Positions 42,709 to 48,877 of a stretch of 48,877 nucleotides of DNA are shown here, piece after piece. This stretch comes from Acidobacteriota bacterium. GTDB lineage: Bacteria; Acidobacteriota; Vicinamibacteria; Fen-336. How positions within the stretch are numbered: position 1 is the first letter of the stretch; the number at the start of each line of letters is the position of its first letter. The notes under the pieces were generated by a model, which was given only the letters and a program-made list of their open reading frames with translations, searched no databases and was not told where the DNA came from. A program made the position numbers and the translations under genes. The DNA lies in the NCBI GenBank assembly GCA_011526565.1, contig WYBL01000101.1, positions 1 to 48,877 on the forward strand, written 5' to 3'.

Positions 42709-44460
42709 TTACGCCGCCGCGCGGCGTTCGCCCACCTGCTGGCGCCACATCGCGTAGTAGAGGCCCTTCGCCGCCACCAGCTCGTCGTGGCTGCCCTGCT
42801 CCACGATGCGGCCGGCCTCCAGGACGTGGATGCGGTCGGCGTGCATCACCGTCGACAGGCGGTGGGCGATCAGGATGGTCAGCGCCTCGCGGGCCGCGGC
42901 CACCTCGCGGATCGTGCGGGTGATCTCCTCCTCGGTCAGCGAGTCGAGCGACGAGGTGGCCTCGTCGAAGACCAGCAGGTGCGGGCGGCGCAGCAGCGCG
43001 CGGGCGATCGACAGCCGCTGCTTCTCGCCGCCCGAGACCTTGACGCCGCCTTCGCCGATCACGGTGTCGAGGCCCTTGTCGGCGCGGGCGAGCAGCGAGT
43101 CGCAGGCGGCCTTCTTCAGCACCTCGAGACACTCGGCGTCGGTCGCGTCGGGGCGCACGAAGAGGAGGTTCTCACGGATGGTGCCGGAGAAGAGCTGGGT
43201 GTCCTGGGTGACGAAGCCGATCCGCTCGCGCAGCCGCTCGAGATCGACGCGGTCCTGGGCGTGGCCCGCGTAGAGGATGCGGCCCGACTGCGGCGGGTAG
43301 AGCCCGACCAGCAGCTTGACGAGCGTGGTCTTGCCGGCGCCCGAGGGCCCGACGAAGGCGATCGTCTCGCCGCGCTGCGCCGCGAACGAGATCCCCGAGA
43401 TGGCGTGGCGCTGGGCGGAGGCGTGCTGGAAGGCGACGTCCTCGAAGGCCAGCGTCGGCAGCGCGTCGAGCACGACCGCGTCCTTCGGCCGCGGCTCCTT
43501 CGGCATCGCCAGGATGTCGGCGAAGTTCTTGAGCGAGACCTCGGCCTCGCGGTAGGTGTTGATCACCGTGCCCAGCTCCTGCAGCGGCCCGAAGATGAAG
43601 AACGAGTAGATCCACAGCGAGAAGAACTGTCCGACCGTGATCTCCCGGGTGAAGATCAGGTACAGCATCATGAACAGGATGCCGGTGCGCAGCGCGTTCA
43701 CGGAGGTGCCCTGGACGAAGGAGAGCGTGCGCAGGTAGCGGACCTTCTTCAGCTCCAGCTTGAGGATCTTGCCGGTCGTGGCGTTGAGCCGGGCGATCTC
43801 CTGCCCCGCGAGGCCCAGGCTCTTGACCAGCTCGATGTTGCGCAGCGACTCGGTGGTGGCGCCGGCCAGGGCGGTCGTCTCCTTGACGATCTCGCCCTGG
43901 ACCTTCTTGATCCGCTTGGAGAGCGTCGAACTGAGCCAGCCCAGGATCGGGATCGTCGAGAAGTACACCGGGGCCACGATCCAGTGCACGCTGAAGGCAT
44001 AGATCGTCACGAACACGATGCCGACGAGCGTCGTGAACAGCAGGTTGATCGAGACCTGGATCAGCTTCTCGACGTCCTGGCGCACCTTCTGCAACTTGCC
44101 CAGCGTCTCGCCGCTGCGCTGGTCCTCGAACGCGGCGTAGGGCAGCTCGAGCGAGTGGCGCAGCCCGTCCTGGTAGATCTGCGCGCCGAGCCGCTGGGTG
44201 ATGACGTTGATGAAGTAGTCCTGGAAGTTCTTGGCGACCCGCGAGACGAAGGCGACGCCGACCGCGGCCGCGAGCAGCACGCTGACCCCGCGCAGGAACT
44301 GGGACGTCGTGTACTCGGCATGGCGGGTCGCGTACTCGTCGATCACGTAGCGGAAGATCAGCGGGTCGAGCAGCGAGAAGACCTGGTTGATCGCCGCCAG
44401 CAGCAGGGCGAGCCCCAGCAGCCCGCGGTAGCCGCGCAGGTACGTGAGAAGCAGGTGCAT
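42709..44460 (-). CDS. ABC exporter, fused membrane and ATPase domains
   Basis: A 583-residue half-transporter of the type I exporter (MsbA/LmrA-like) fold. Six helices (about 10-300) belong to the ABC_membrane domain. The ATPase has Walker A GPSGAGKTT (371-379), Q-loop FVTQDTQLFSGTIRENL, signature VSGGEKQRLSIARALL, Walker B LLVFDEATSSLDS and the H-loop IAHRLST, so it is catalytically complete. Homodimeric function is likely. Substrates of this class range from lipids to peptides and drugs. It sits in a probable six-gene operon, 50 bases after a 69-residue gene and 13 bases before the sensor cyclase. Confidence 0.95.
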   Translation of the reverse strand: MHLLLTYLRGYRGLLGLALLLAAINQVFSLLDPLIFRYVIDEYATRHAEYTTSQFLRGVSVLLAAAVGVAFVSRVAKNFQDYFINVITQRLGAQIYQDGLRHSLELPYAAFEDQRSGETLGKLQKVRQDVEKLIQVSINLLFTTLVGIVFVTIYAFSVHWIVAPVYFSTIPILGWLSSTLSKRIKKVQGEIVKETTALAGATTESLRNIELVKSLGLAGQEIARLNATTGKILKLELKKVRYLRTLSFVQGTSVNALRTGILFMMLYLIFTREITVGQFFSLWIYSFFIFGPLQELGTVINTYREAEVSLKNFADILAMPKEPRPKDAVVLDALPTLAFEDVAFQHASAQRHAISGISFAAQRGETIAFVGPSGAGKTTLVKLLVGLYPPQSGRILYAGHAQDRVDLERLRERIGFVTQDTQLFSGTIRENLLFVRPDATDAECLEVLKKAACDSLLARADKGLDTVIGEGGVKVSGGEKQRLSIARALLRRPHLLVFDEATSSLDSLTEEEITRTIREVAAAREALTILIAHRLSTVMHADRIHVLEAGRIVEQGSHDELVAAKGLYYAMWRQQVGERRAAA

Positions 44461-44510
44461 TCCCGCAGTCTACAGCCCGGCCGCTCCGACCCCCTGGTCC
44501 GCGCTGCGGC

Positions 44511-44720
44511 TCAGTCGCGCGGCGGGAGCAGGCTGCCGAAGTGGAGGCGCACCTCGCCGTCGGGGCCCATCAGGCCGACGCGGACCAGGGCCGACGTCGG
44601 CGCGTCGCGGCAGGCCGCGTAGAGCTCCTCGAGACTGCGCACCGGGCGCTCGACCTCGACGCCCTCGTGGCCCGGGCCCTCGTTGACGACGACCACCGCC
44701 GTGATCTTCCTGCGCTTCAT
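44511..44720 (-). CDS. Small basic-start protein, unknown function
   Basis: A 69-residue protein. MKRRKITAVVVVNEGPGHEGVEV begins a beta-rich compact fold. VRSLEELYAACRDAPTSALVRVGLMGPDG and VRLHFGSLLPPRD complete it. No signal, no family recognised. Its ATG overlaps the stop of the upstream membrane-protein gene (ATGA), which supports a real gene despite its size. Confidence 0.65.
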   Translation of the reverse strand: MKRRKITAVVVVNEGPGHEGVEVERPVRSLEELYAACRDAPTSALVRVGLMGPDGEVRLHFGSLLPPRD

Positions 44721-45253
44721 GATGCGAGCCCCGGGTCCAGTCGAAGTTCGCCCGCCTGCGCCTGGTCGCGCAGCAGGCGCCGCACGGCGCCGTACTCGCC
44801 GGGCGGAACGCGCAGGCGCAGGCCGATGCCGTCGCGGCGCCGCACCAGCACCAGCACGATCTCGGGTTGCTCGAACAGGCCGAGCCGCCCGATCTCGCCC
44901 CAGCGCACGAAGCCGCCCTCGGACCACACCCCGTCCCGGTACAGGCCGACGGGGAGGCGCGCGAGCAGCGGCACCACGACCACGAAGTAGAACGCCATCG
45001 CCGCCTGAGAGTAGAAGTGGAGGAACGGCTTCTCCCACAGGATCACGGCCAGCGCCGCGGCCAGGAAGCCGAGGCCGACGAGATAGGGCGCCCAGACGTT
45101 GGGCGGCGAAGGCCAGGTGAGCAGCGCGCTGGCCCGCAGCGCGAAGAAGCGCCGGAAGCGGTCGCCGGCGCGCACGGTCTGCACCGTGAAGTAGGCGGCC
45201 ACCATCGAGAGCCCCAGCGTCATCACCGTCTCGTTGAAGTGCAGCTCGGTCAC
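44717..45253 (-). CDS. Membrane protein with cytoplasmic PH-like tail, unknown function
   Basis: A 178-residue protein from a GTG that shares bases with the stop of the PLP-enzyme gene (GTGA). Three helices (VMTLGLSMVAAYFTVQTV, VWAPYLVGLGFLAAALAVILW, AMAFYFVVVVPLLARL) are followed by about 70 soluble residues with GVWSEGGFVRWGEIGRLGLFEQPEIVLVLV, reminiscent of PH-like membrane-protein tails (W-x-E-I). No enzyme residues are visible. Between two four-base overlaps, it is clearly part of the operon. Confidence 0.78.
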   Translation of the reverse strand: MTELHFNETVMTLGLSMVAAYFTVQTVRAGDRFRRFFALRASALLTWPSPPNVWAPYLVGLGFLAAALAVILWEKPFLHFYSQAAMAFYFVVVVPLLARLPVGLYRDGVWSEGGFVRWGEIGRLGLFEQPEIVLVLVRRRDGIGLRLRVPPGEYGAVRRLLRDQAQAGELRLDPGLAS

Positions 45254-46422
45254 GCCCGCTCCAGCGCCTGGCCGAGATCGGCGATCAGGTCGGCCGCGTC
45301 CTCCACCCCGAGGGCGAGCCGGATCGTCGCCGGGTCGATGCCCGCCGCCGCCAGCTGCTCCGCGCTCCAGCCGTGGTGCGAGGTGTGGACCGGCAGGCTG
45401 GCCAGCGTCTCGACGCCGCCCAGCGATGCCGCCCGGGCGACCAGCTCCAGTGCGTCGTAGACGCGCTCGGCGGCGGCGAGGCCCCCGCGCGGCACGAACG
45501 CCAGCACGCCGCCGAAGCCCCGCATCTGGGCCGCAGCGAGTGCGTGCCCCGGGTGGTTCGGCAGGCCGGGATAGGCGACCGCGGCGACCTTCGGGTGCGA
45601 TTCCAGGAAGCGGGCGACCGCCAGCGCGTTCTCCCCCTGGCGCGCCACACGCAGGTGCAGCGTGCGCAGGCCGCGCAGGACCAGGAACGCCGCGTGCGGG
45701 TCGAGGCAGCCGCCCATCACCTTCATCAGATCCCGCGCGGCCGCGATCCGTTCCCTCGAACCGCACAACGCGCCGCCGATCAGGTCGCTGTGCCCCGCCA
45801 GCGCCTTGGTCAGGCTGTGCATCACCAGGTCGGCGCCCAGCGCCAGCGGGCTCTGCACCAGCGGCGACGCGAAGGTGTTGTCGAAGAAGACGGCGAGCCC
45901 GGCCCGGCGCGCCTCCGCGCAGACGCGGGCGACGTCGACGACGCGCAGCGTGGGGTTGGTCGGGCTCTCGAACACCAGCGCCCGCGACCGCGGGCCGGCG
46001 TGGCGGCCGACCTCCGCGAGTTCCTCGAAGGGCACGAAGCGGGAGGCGAAACCGAAGCGCGGGAGCAGCTCGCGCACGAGACGCGCGGTGCCGCCGTACA
46101 CGCTCGCCGAGCACAGAACCTCGTCGCCGGGGGCGAGCAGCGAGAGCAGGCCGGTCGTCGCCGCGGCCATGCCGGAGGCGAGCACCAGCGCGTCTTCGGC
46201 GCCCTCCAGGGCGGCCAGCCGCTCCTCCAGCTCGCGCAGCGTCGGGTTGCCGTAGCGGGTGTAGAGGTGGAGCTCCTCGTCGCCCTCGAGGTAGCGGTGC
46301 AGCTCGGCCGACGACGCGAACGCGAAGGTCGAGGTCTGGGCGATCGGCGGCACCAGCGGCCCGGGGCGCGGCGCGCCGGCGCCGTGCACGGCCCGGGTGC
46401 CGTCGCCGCGCCGGGCCGCCAT
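45250..46422 (-). CDS. Transsulfuration PLP enzyme (cystathionine gamma-synthase/lyase or methionine gamma-lyase class)
   Basis: A 390-residue Cys/Met-metabolism fold type I enzyme. Seen: PPIAQTSTFAF, YTRYGNPTLRELEERLAALEGAE, LASGMAAA, SVYGGT with Tyr110, DNTFASPLVQ with Asp181, and the PLP lysine Lys206 in HSLTKALAGHSD. The sequence alone cannot separate cystathionine gamma-synthase, gamma-lyase, O-acylhomoserine sulfhydrylase or methionine gamma-lyase. It begins 6 bases after the patatin-like gene, so it is cotranscribed. Metabolically it connects to the homocysteine methyltransferase/MTHFR fusion at 26977. Confidence 0.93.
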   Translation of the reverse strand: MAARRGDGTRAVHGAGAPRPGPLVPPIAQTSTFAFASSAELHRYLEGDEELHLYTRYGNPTLRELEERLAALEGAEDALVLASGMAAATTGLLSLLAPGDEVLCSASVYGGTARLVRELLPRFGFASRFVPFEELAEVGRHAGPRSRALVFESPTNPTLRVVDVARVCAEARRAGLAVFFDNTFASPLVQSPLALGADLVMHSLTKALAGHSDLIGGALCGSRERIAAARDLMKVMGGCLDPHAAFLVLRGLRTLHLRVARQGENALAVARFLESHPKVAAVAYPGLPNHPGHALAAAQMRGFGGVLAFVPRGGLAAAERVYDALELVARAASLGGVETLASLPVHTSHHGWSAEQLAAAGIDPATIRLALGVEDAADLIADLGQALERA

Positions 46423-46428
46423 CTTCGG

Positions 46429-47907
46429 CTACAGGCCGACGCGCTCGCGCTCGAGCGACTCGTCGCGGGCGCTGCGCGCCTCCGGCGCCGCGCCCACCAC
46501 GGGCTCGAGGAACAGCCGGTAGGCGTCGCGGTAGCCCTGCTCGAGCAGGTCCTCGACGGTCTCGTAGGCTTCGGTCGCAGGGTCGGTGGCGCCGTCGAGT
46601 CCGAGCGGGCCGAGGCCGTTGCGCTCGGGCCGGATCGTCCACAGCGCGACGTCGCGGTACTGGCGGCCCGTCGCCGGATCCTCCCAGGCCGAAGCCGCAT
46701 CGTCCGCCAGGGCGAGCGTGCGCACGACGCGCGACATGCGCTCGGCCCCCGCGAGGTCCTGCTCCACCGCGCGCCGCTCCAGGGTGCCGATCAGGCCGTC
46801 GACGATCGCGCCCGGCCCGCGCCGCCGCGCGGGCGCGTGGGCGGCCTCGGGCACGGCCGTGACGACGATCAACTGCTCGGCGCCCGCCGCCAGCGCCTCG
46901 GCGATGCCGCAGCCGCCGACCAGCGTCGCGTCGGCGAGGCGGTGGGTCTCGCCGCCGTAGAGGCCGCCCTTGGGGAACGCGACGCGCCGCACCGGCGCGG
47001 CGCCCGGCGGCAGCAGGCCGGCGAAAACGGCGTCGAACAGCAGCGGTTCGTGGGCGGGCGAGCGCAGGTCGATCGCGCCCGGCAGCCCATCGAGCTTCGA
47101 GCGCGGGCCGCGCGCGCGGGCCGCCGCGAACGCGCTGCGGTGCTCGTCGCCCAGCAGCACGAACGGCAAAGCGGTGCCGGTGTCGAGATCGGCCACCCGC
47201 AGCACCAGTTCCCGGAAGCCGGGCTGGCCGAGGTTCTCTGCGAGCCCCGCGACGAAGCGGCGCGCGACCTCGGCGTCGCCCGGCAGCGCCTGGCCGACGG
47301 CGGCCCCGCGGGCGACCTCCCAGAGTCCCTGCGCGAGCCGCGCGCGCGCCGGTTCCGCGTCGAACGCGTGCTCGAACGCCTCGGCGAAGCGGCGGCGGTC
47401 CTTCCAGTAGATCCGCAGCACGCCGAGCAGCGACAGGATCGAGAGCACGAACACGGGCGCTGCCAGCGTCGCGAGGTACGGTCCGCCCAGCGCCTCGGGC
47501 ACGGCGCCGAAGCGGCCCAGCGCCCGCGCGGGCCAGCCGGGCACGACCAGGTCGACGATCAGCGCGACCGGCGCCAGCGCGCCCAGCACGAAACCGAGCA
47601 GCACCGGCAGCAGGAACACGGCGAAGGCCGCGCCGAGCAGCAGCAGCGCCGCGCGCAGCGAAGGCCGCAGCCGCCAGAAGCGCGAGCGCTGGGCGCCCTC
47701 CCAGAAGCCGCCGGCCTCGTGCAGCCGCCCGCCGCCGGCGACCGCGCCGAAGGCCGCGGCCACGGTGCCGACGCCGGAGCCGACCAGCAGGTCGACCCGG
47801 ATGCCGGTCTCGTCGAGCGCCTTCAGCACGCCGGCGTGATAGGCGCCCGAGGCGCCGCTGCCGACGAAGAGGACCGCGGTCCGCCGCCTGGGGGAGTACT
47901 CGGCCAT
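46429..47907 (-). CDS. Patatin-like membrane protein lacking the catalytic serine
   Basis: A 492-residue protein. Residues 11-50 copy the patatin N-terminus: oxyanion-type GSGASGAYHAGVLKAL, then DLLVGSGVGTVAAA where active enzymes have G-T-S-A-G. Here it is G43-S44-G45-V46-G47, so the serine is replaced by glycine or shifted by one position. The dyad Asp lies in LADATLVGGC rather than DGG. Two or three hydrophobic helices are inserted (about 84-120 and 148-170), so the protein is membrane bound. The C-terminal 120 residues are charged and helical. Probably a catalytically dead, lipid-associated member. First gene of the six-gene operon and divergent from the amidohydrolase. Confidence 0.85.
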   Translation of the reverse strand: MAEYSPRRRTAVLFVGSGASGAYHAGVLKALDETGIRVDLLVGSGVGTVAAAFGAVAGGGRLHEAGGFWEGAQRSRFWRLRPSLRAALLLLGAAFAVFLLPVLLGFVLGALAPVALIVDLVVPGWPARALGRFGAVPEALGGPYLATLAAPVFVLSILSLLGVLRIYWKDRRRFAEAFEHAFDAEPARARLAQGLWEVARGAAVGQALPGDAEVARRFVAGLAENLGQPGFRELVLRVADLDTGTALPFVLLGDEHRSAFAAARARGPRSKLDGLPGAIDLRSPAHEPLLFDAVFAGLLPPGAAPVRRVAFPKGGLYGGETHRLADATLVGGCGIAEALAAGAEQLIVVTAVPEAAHAPARRRGPGAIVDGLIGTLERRAVEQDLAGAERMSRVVRTLALADDAASAWEDPATGRQYRDVALWTIRPERNGLGPLGLDGATDPATEAYETVEDLLEQGYRDAYRLFLEPVVGAAPEARSARDESLERERVGL

Positions 47908-47970
47908 CGGGCTGGCCTAACTTATCACGGCCTTTCCAGGGCGCCCTCGGCCGTGTCAGGCTTGGCCGCG

Positions 47971-48807
47971 ATGGCGACCGACGCCCACGTCCACGTCCAG
48001 CCCTGGTGGGAGCTGCGGCCGGACGTCTACGCGGCGATGACCCGCGGGCGCGACGACGTCGACGCGCTCGAGAAGATGATGCGCAGCCCCGAGCACCTGC
48101 TGCGGCTGATGGACGCGGAGGGCGTCGAGCGCGCCGTGCTCGTCAACTACCCCAGCGCGGCGATGGGCTTCACCCACCGCGTCAACGACTACGTCGCGGA
48201 CTACTGCGCCCACGCCCCGCAGCGGCTGATCGCGATGGGCGGCGTCGACCCCGGCCAGTGCGACGACCCCGCGGCCGAGGTGCGCCGCGCGGCCGAGCGC
48301 GGCGTGCGCGCGCTGAAGCTGCACCCGCCGCACATGGGGATCGCGCCCAACGCGTACCTGGACGGCGACCTCGGCCTGCGCGCGGTGTACGAGGAGGCGC
48401 AGCGGCTGGGGCTGCCGGTGCTGATCCACACCGGCACCTCGGTGTTCCCCGGCGCCCGCTCGCGGCTGGGCGAGCCGATCCTGGTCGACGACGTCGCGGT
48501 TGACTTCCCCCACCTGAAGATCGTGCTCGCCCACGGCGGCCGCCCGCTGTGGATGGAGCAGGCGTTCTTCCTGGTGCGCCGCTTCCCCAACGTCTTCATG
48601 GACCTGTCCGGCATTCCGCCGCAGAAGCTGCCCGAGTACTTCCCGCGCCTCGCCGAGGTCGCCGACAAGGCGCTCTACGGCAGCGACTGGCCGTCGCCGG
48701 GCGTGCGCTCGATGAAGAAGAACCTCGACGCCTTCCGCGCGCTCGGCTACCCGCCCGACGCGCTCGCGAAGATGCTCTCGGGCAACGCGAAGCGCGTCTA
48801 CGGATGA
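47971..48807 (+). CDS. Amidohydrolase family (Amidohydro_2) TIM-barrel metal-dependent hydrolase
   Basis: A 278-residue enzyme. Metal ligands His6 and His8 (TDAHVHV), GVRALKLHPPHMG, LPVLIHTGTS, IVLAHGG and the late ALYGSDWPSPG give the ACMSD/Amidohydro_2 pattern, so it is probably a decarboxylase or hydrolase on an aromatic or carboxylated substrate. The frame is open far upstream on the plus strand, but that part runs antisense to the patatin-like gene; the ATG at 47971 is chosen. It overlaps the next start (ATGA) and is divergent from the patatin-like gene, 63 bases away. Confidence 0.9.
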   Translation: MATDAHVHVQPWWELRPDVYAAMTRGRDDVDALEKMMRSPEHLLRLMDAEGVERAVLVNYPSAAMGFTHRVNDYVADYCAHAPQRLIAMGGVDPGQCDDPAAEVRRAAERGVRALKLHPPHMGIAPNAYLDGDLGLRAVYEEAQRLGLPVLIHTGTSVFPGARSRLGEPILVDDVAVDFPHLKIVLAHGGRPLWMEQAFFLVRRFPNVFMDLSGIPPQKLPEYFPRLAEVADKALYGSDWPSPGVRSMKKNLDAFRALGYPPDALAKMLSGNAKRVYG

Positions 48808-48877
48808 GGATGAGCCGCTGCCGCCACGCCGACACCTGCGGCGGCTGCCCGCTCCAGCACCTCGACTACGCCGAGCA
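48804..48877 (+). CDS. RlmD/TrmA-type RNA (uracil-5-)methyltransferase, truncated by window end
   Basis: Only 24 codons are inside the window. From ATG 48804, overlapping the amidohydrolase stop (ATG at 48810 is an alternative), Cys6-x5-Cys12-x2-Cys15 in CRHADTCGGCPLQHLDYAE is the N-terminal 4Fe-4S motif of RlmD/TrmA-type enzymes, which methylate uracil C5 in rRNA or tRNA. This form has no leading TRAM domain. The rest lies beyond 48877. Confidence 0.75.
   Translation, partial: MRMSRCRHADTCGGCPLQHLDYAE

Noticed and set aside
45373..47970. Long plus-strand extension in front of the amidohydrolase
   Set aside because: It is antisense to the PLP-enzyme and patatin-like genes and compositionally unlike protein. 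The amidohydrolase motif HxH begins at the ATG 47971.

Overview
The window is a high-GC chromosomal segment with densely packed, often overlapping genes, from a Gram-negative bacterium. LpxD implies lipid A and an outer membrane. An Acidobacteriota member is the best guess, perhaps near Thermoanaerobaculia or Vicinamibacteria. The support is a VWA protein of the type described as VWFA-related Acidobacterial, a Ser/Thr kinase with a long polytopic C-terminus, and a double-propeller/Y_Y_Y sensor ending in GGDEF. This taxonomy is inferred from family resemblance only. I saw no rRNA, tRNA, CRISPR array or integrase.

Layout. 1-5.7 kb: a CstA carbon-starvation transporter (5' end cut by the window), a DUF6544-like protein and an Acg-type nitroreductase, a secreted coiled-coil protein, a decayed gene remnant, and an alpha/beta hydrolase. 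5.7-7.4 kb: a radical SAM/SPASM protein with unusual cysteine spacing, followed by folE. 7.4-16 kb: protease SppA behind a membrane Ser/Thr kinase, a DUF1330 protein, UvrB, and a bactofilin overlapping lpxD. 16-20 kb: a Cys-rich protein overlapping a VWA protein, then DUF485 plus an ActP-like acetate symporter, and a DUF1801 protein. 20.1-23.3 kb (accessory-looking): a Phd/VapC toxin-antitoxin pair and a divergent LysR/DHA2 efflux pair.

23.35-26.98 kb is a distinctive block, visibly lower in GC. It holds an exported Cys-rich protein, two small uncharacterised proteins and a frameshifted, exported, beta-rich protein. It is bounded by two near-identical copies of the 3' end of the bifunctional homocysteine methyltransferase/MTHFR gene. 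The copy next to the efflux gene is a deleted remnant, and its 43-base match differs from the intact gene only at synonymous sites.

27-33.5 kb is a minus-strand run (S10 carboxypeptidase, GNAT, DUF4920-like, PepSY-TM, GT-C transferase, then metH-N/metF fusion). 33.6-39.3 kb is a plus-strand run (periplasmic binding protein, membrane protein, SulP transporter, GapN-like aldehyde dehydrogenase, zinc-ribbon membrane protein). 39.3-47.9 kb is a probable six-gene minus-strand operon: a patatin-like protein lacking its nucleophile, a transsulfuration PLP enzyme, two small proteins, an ABC exporter, and a large sensor-diguanylate cyclase whose C-terminus carries an extra helical domain. An amidohydrolase and the start of an RlmD/TrmA-type RNA methyltransferase close the window.

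Three genes (near 4.68, 26.14 and 41.73 kb) each need removal of one base to read through, so local assembly error must be considered alongside real decay. Several promoters place a -10 hexamer only about 7-13 bases before the start codon, suggesting leaderless transcripts.
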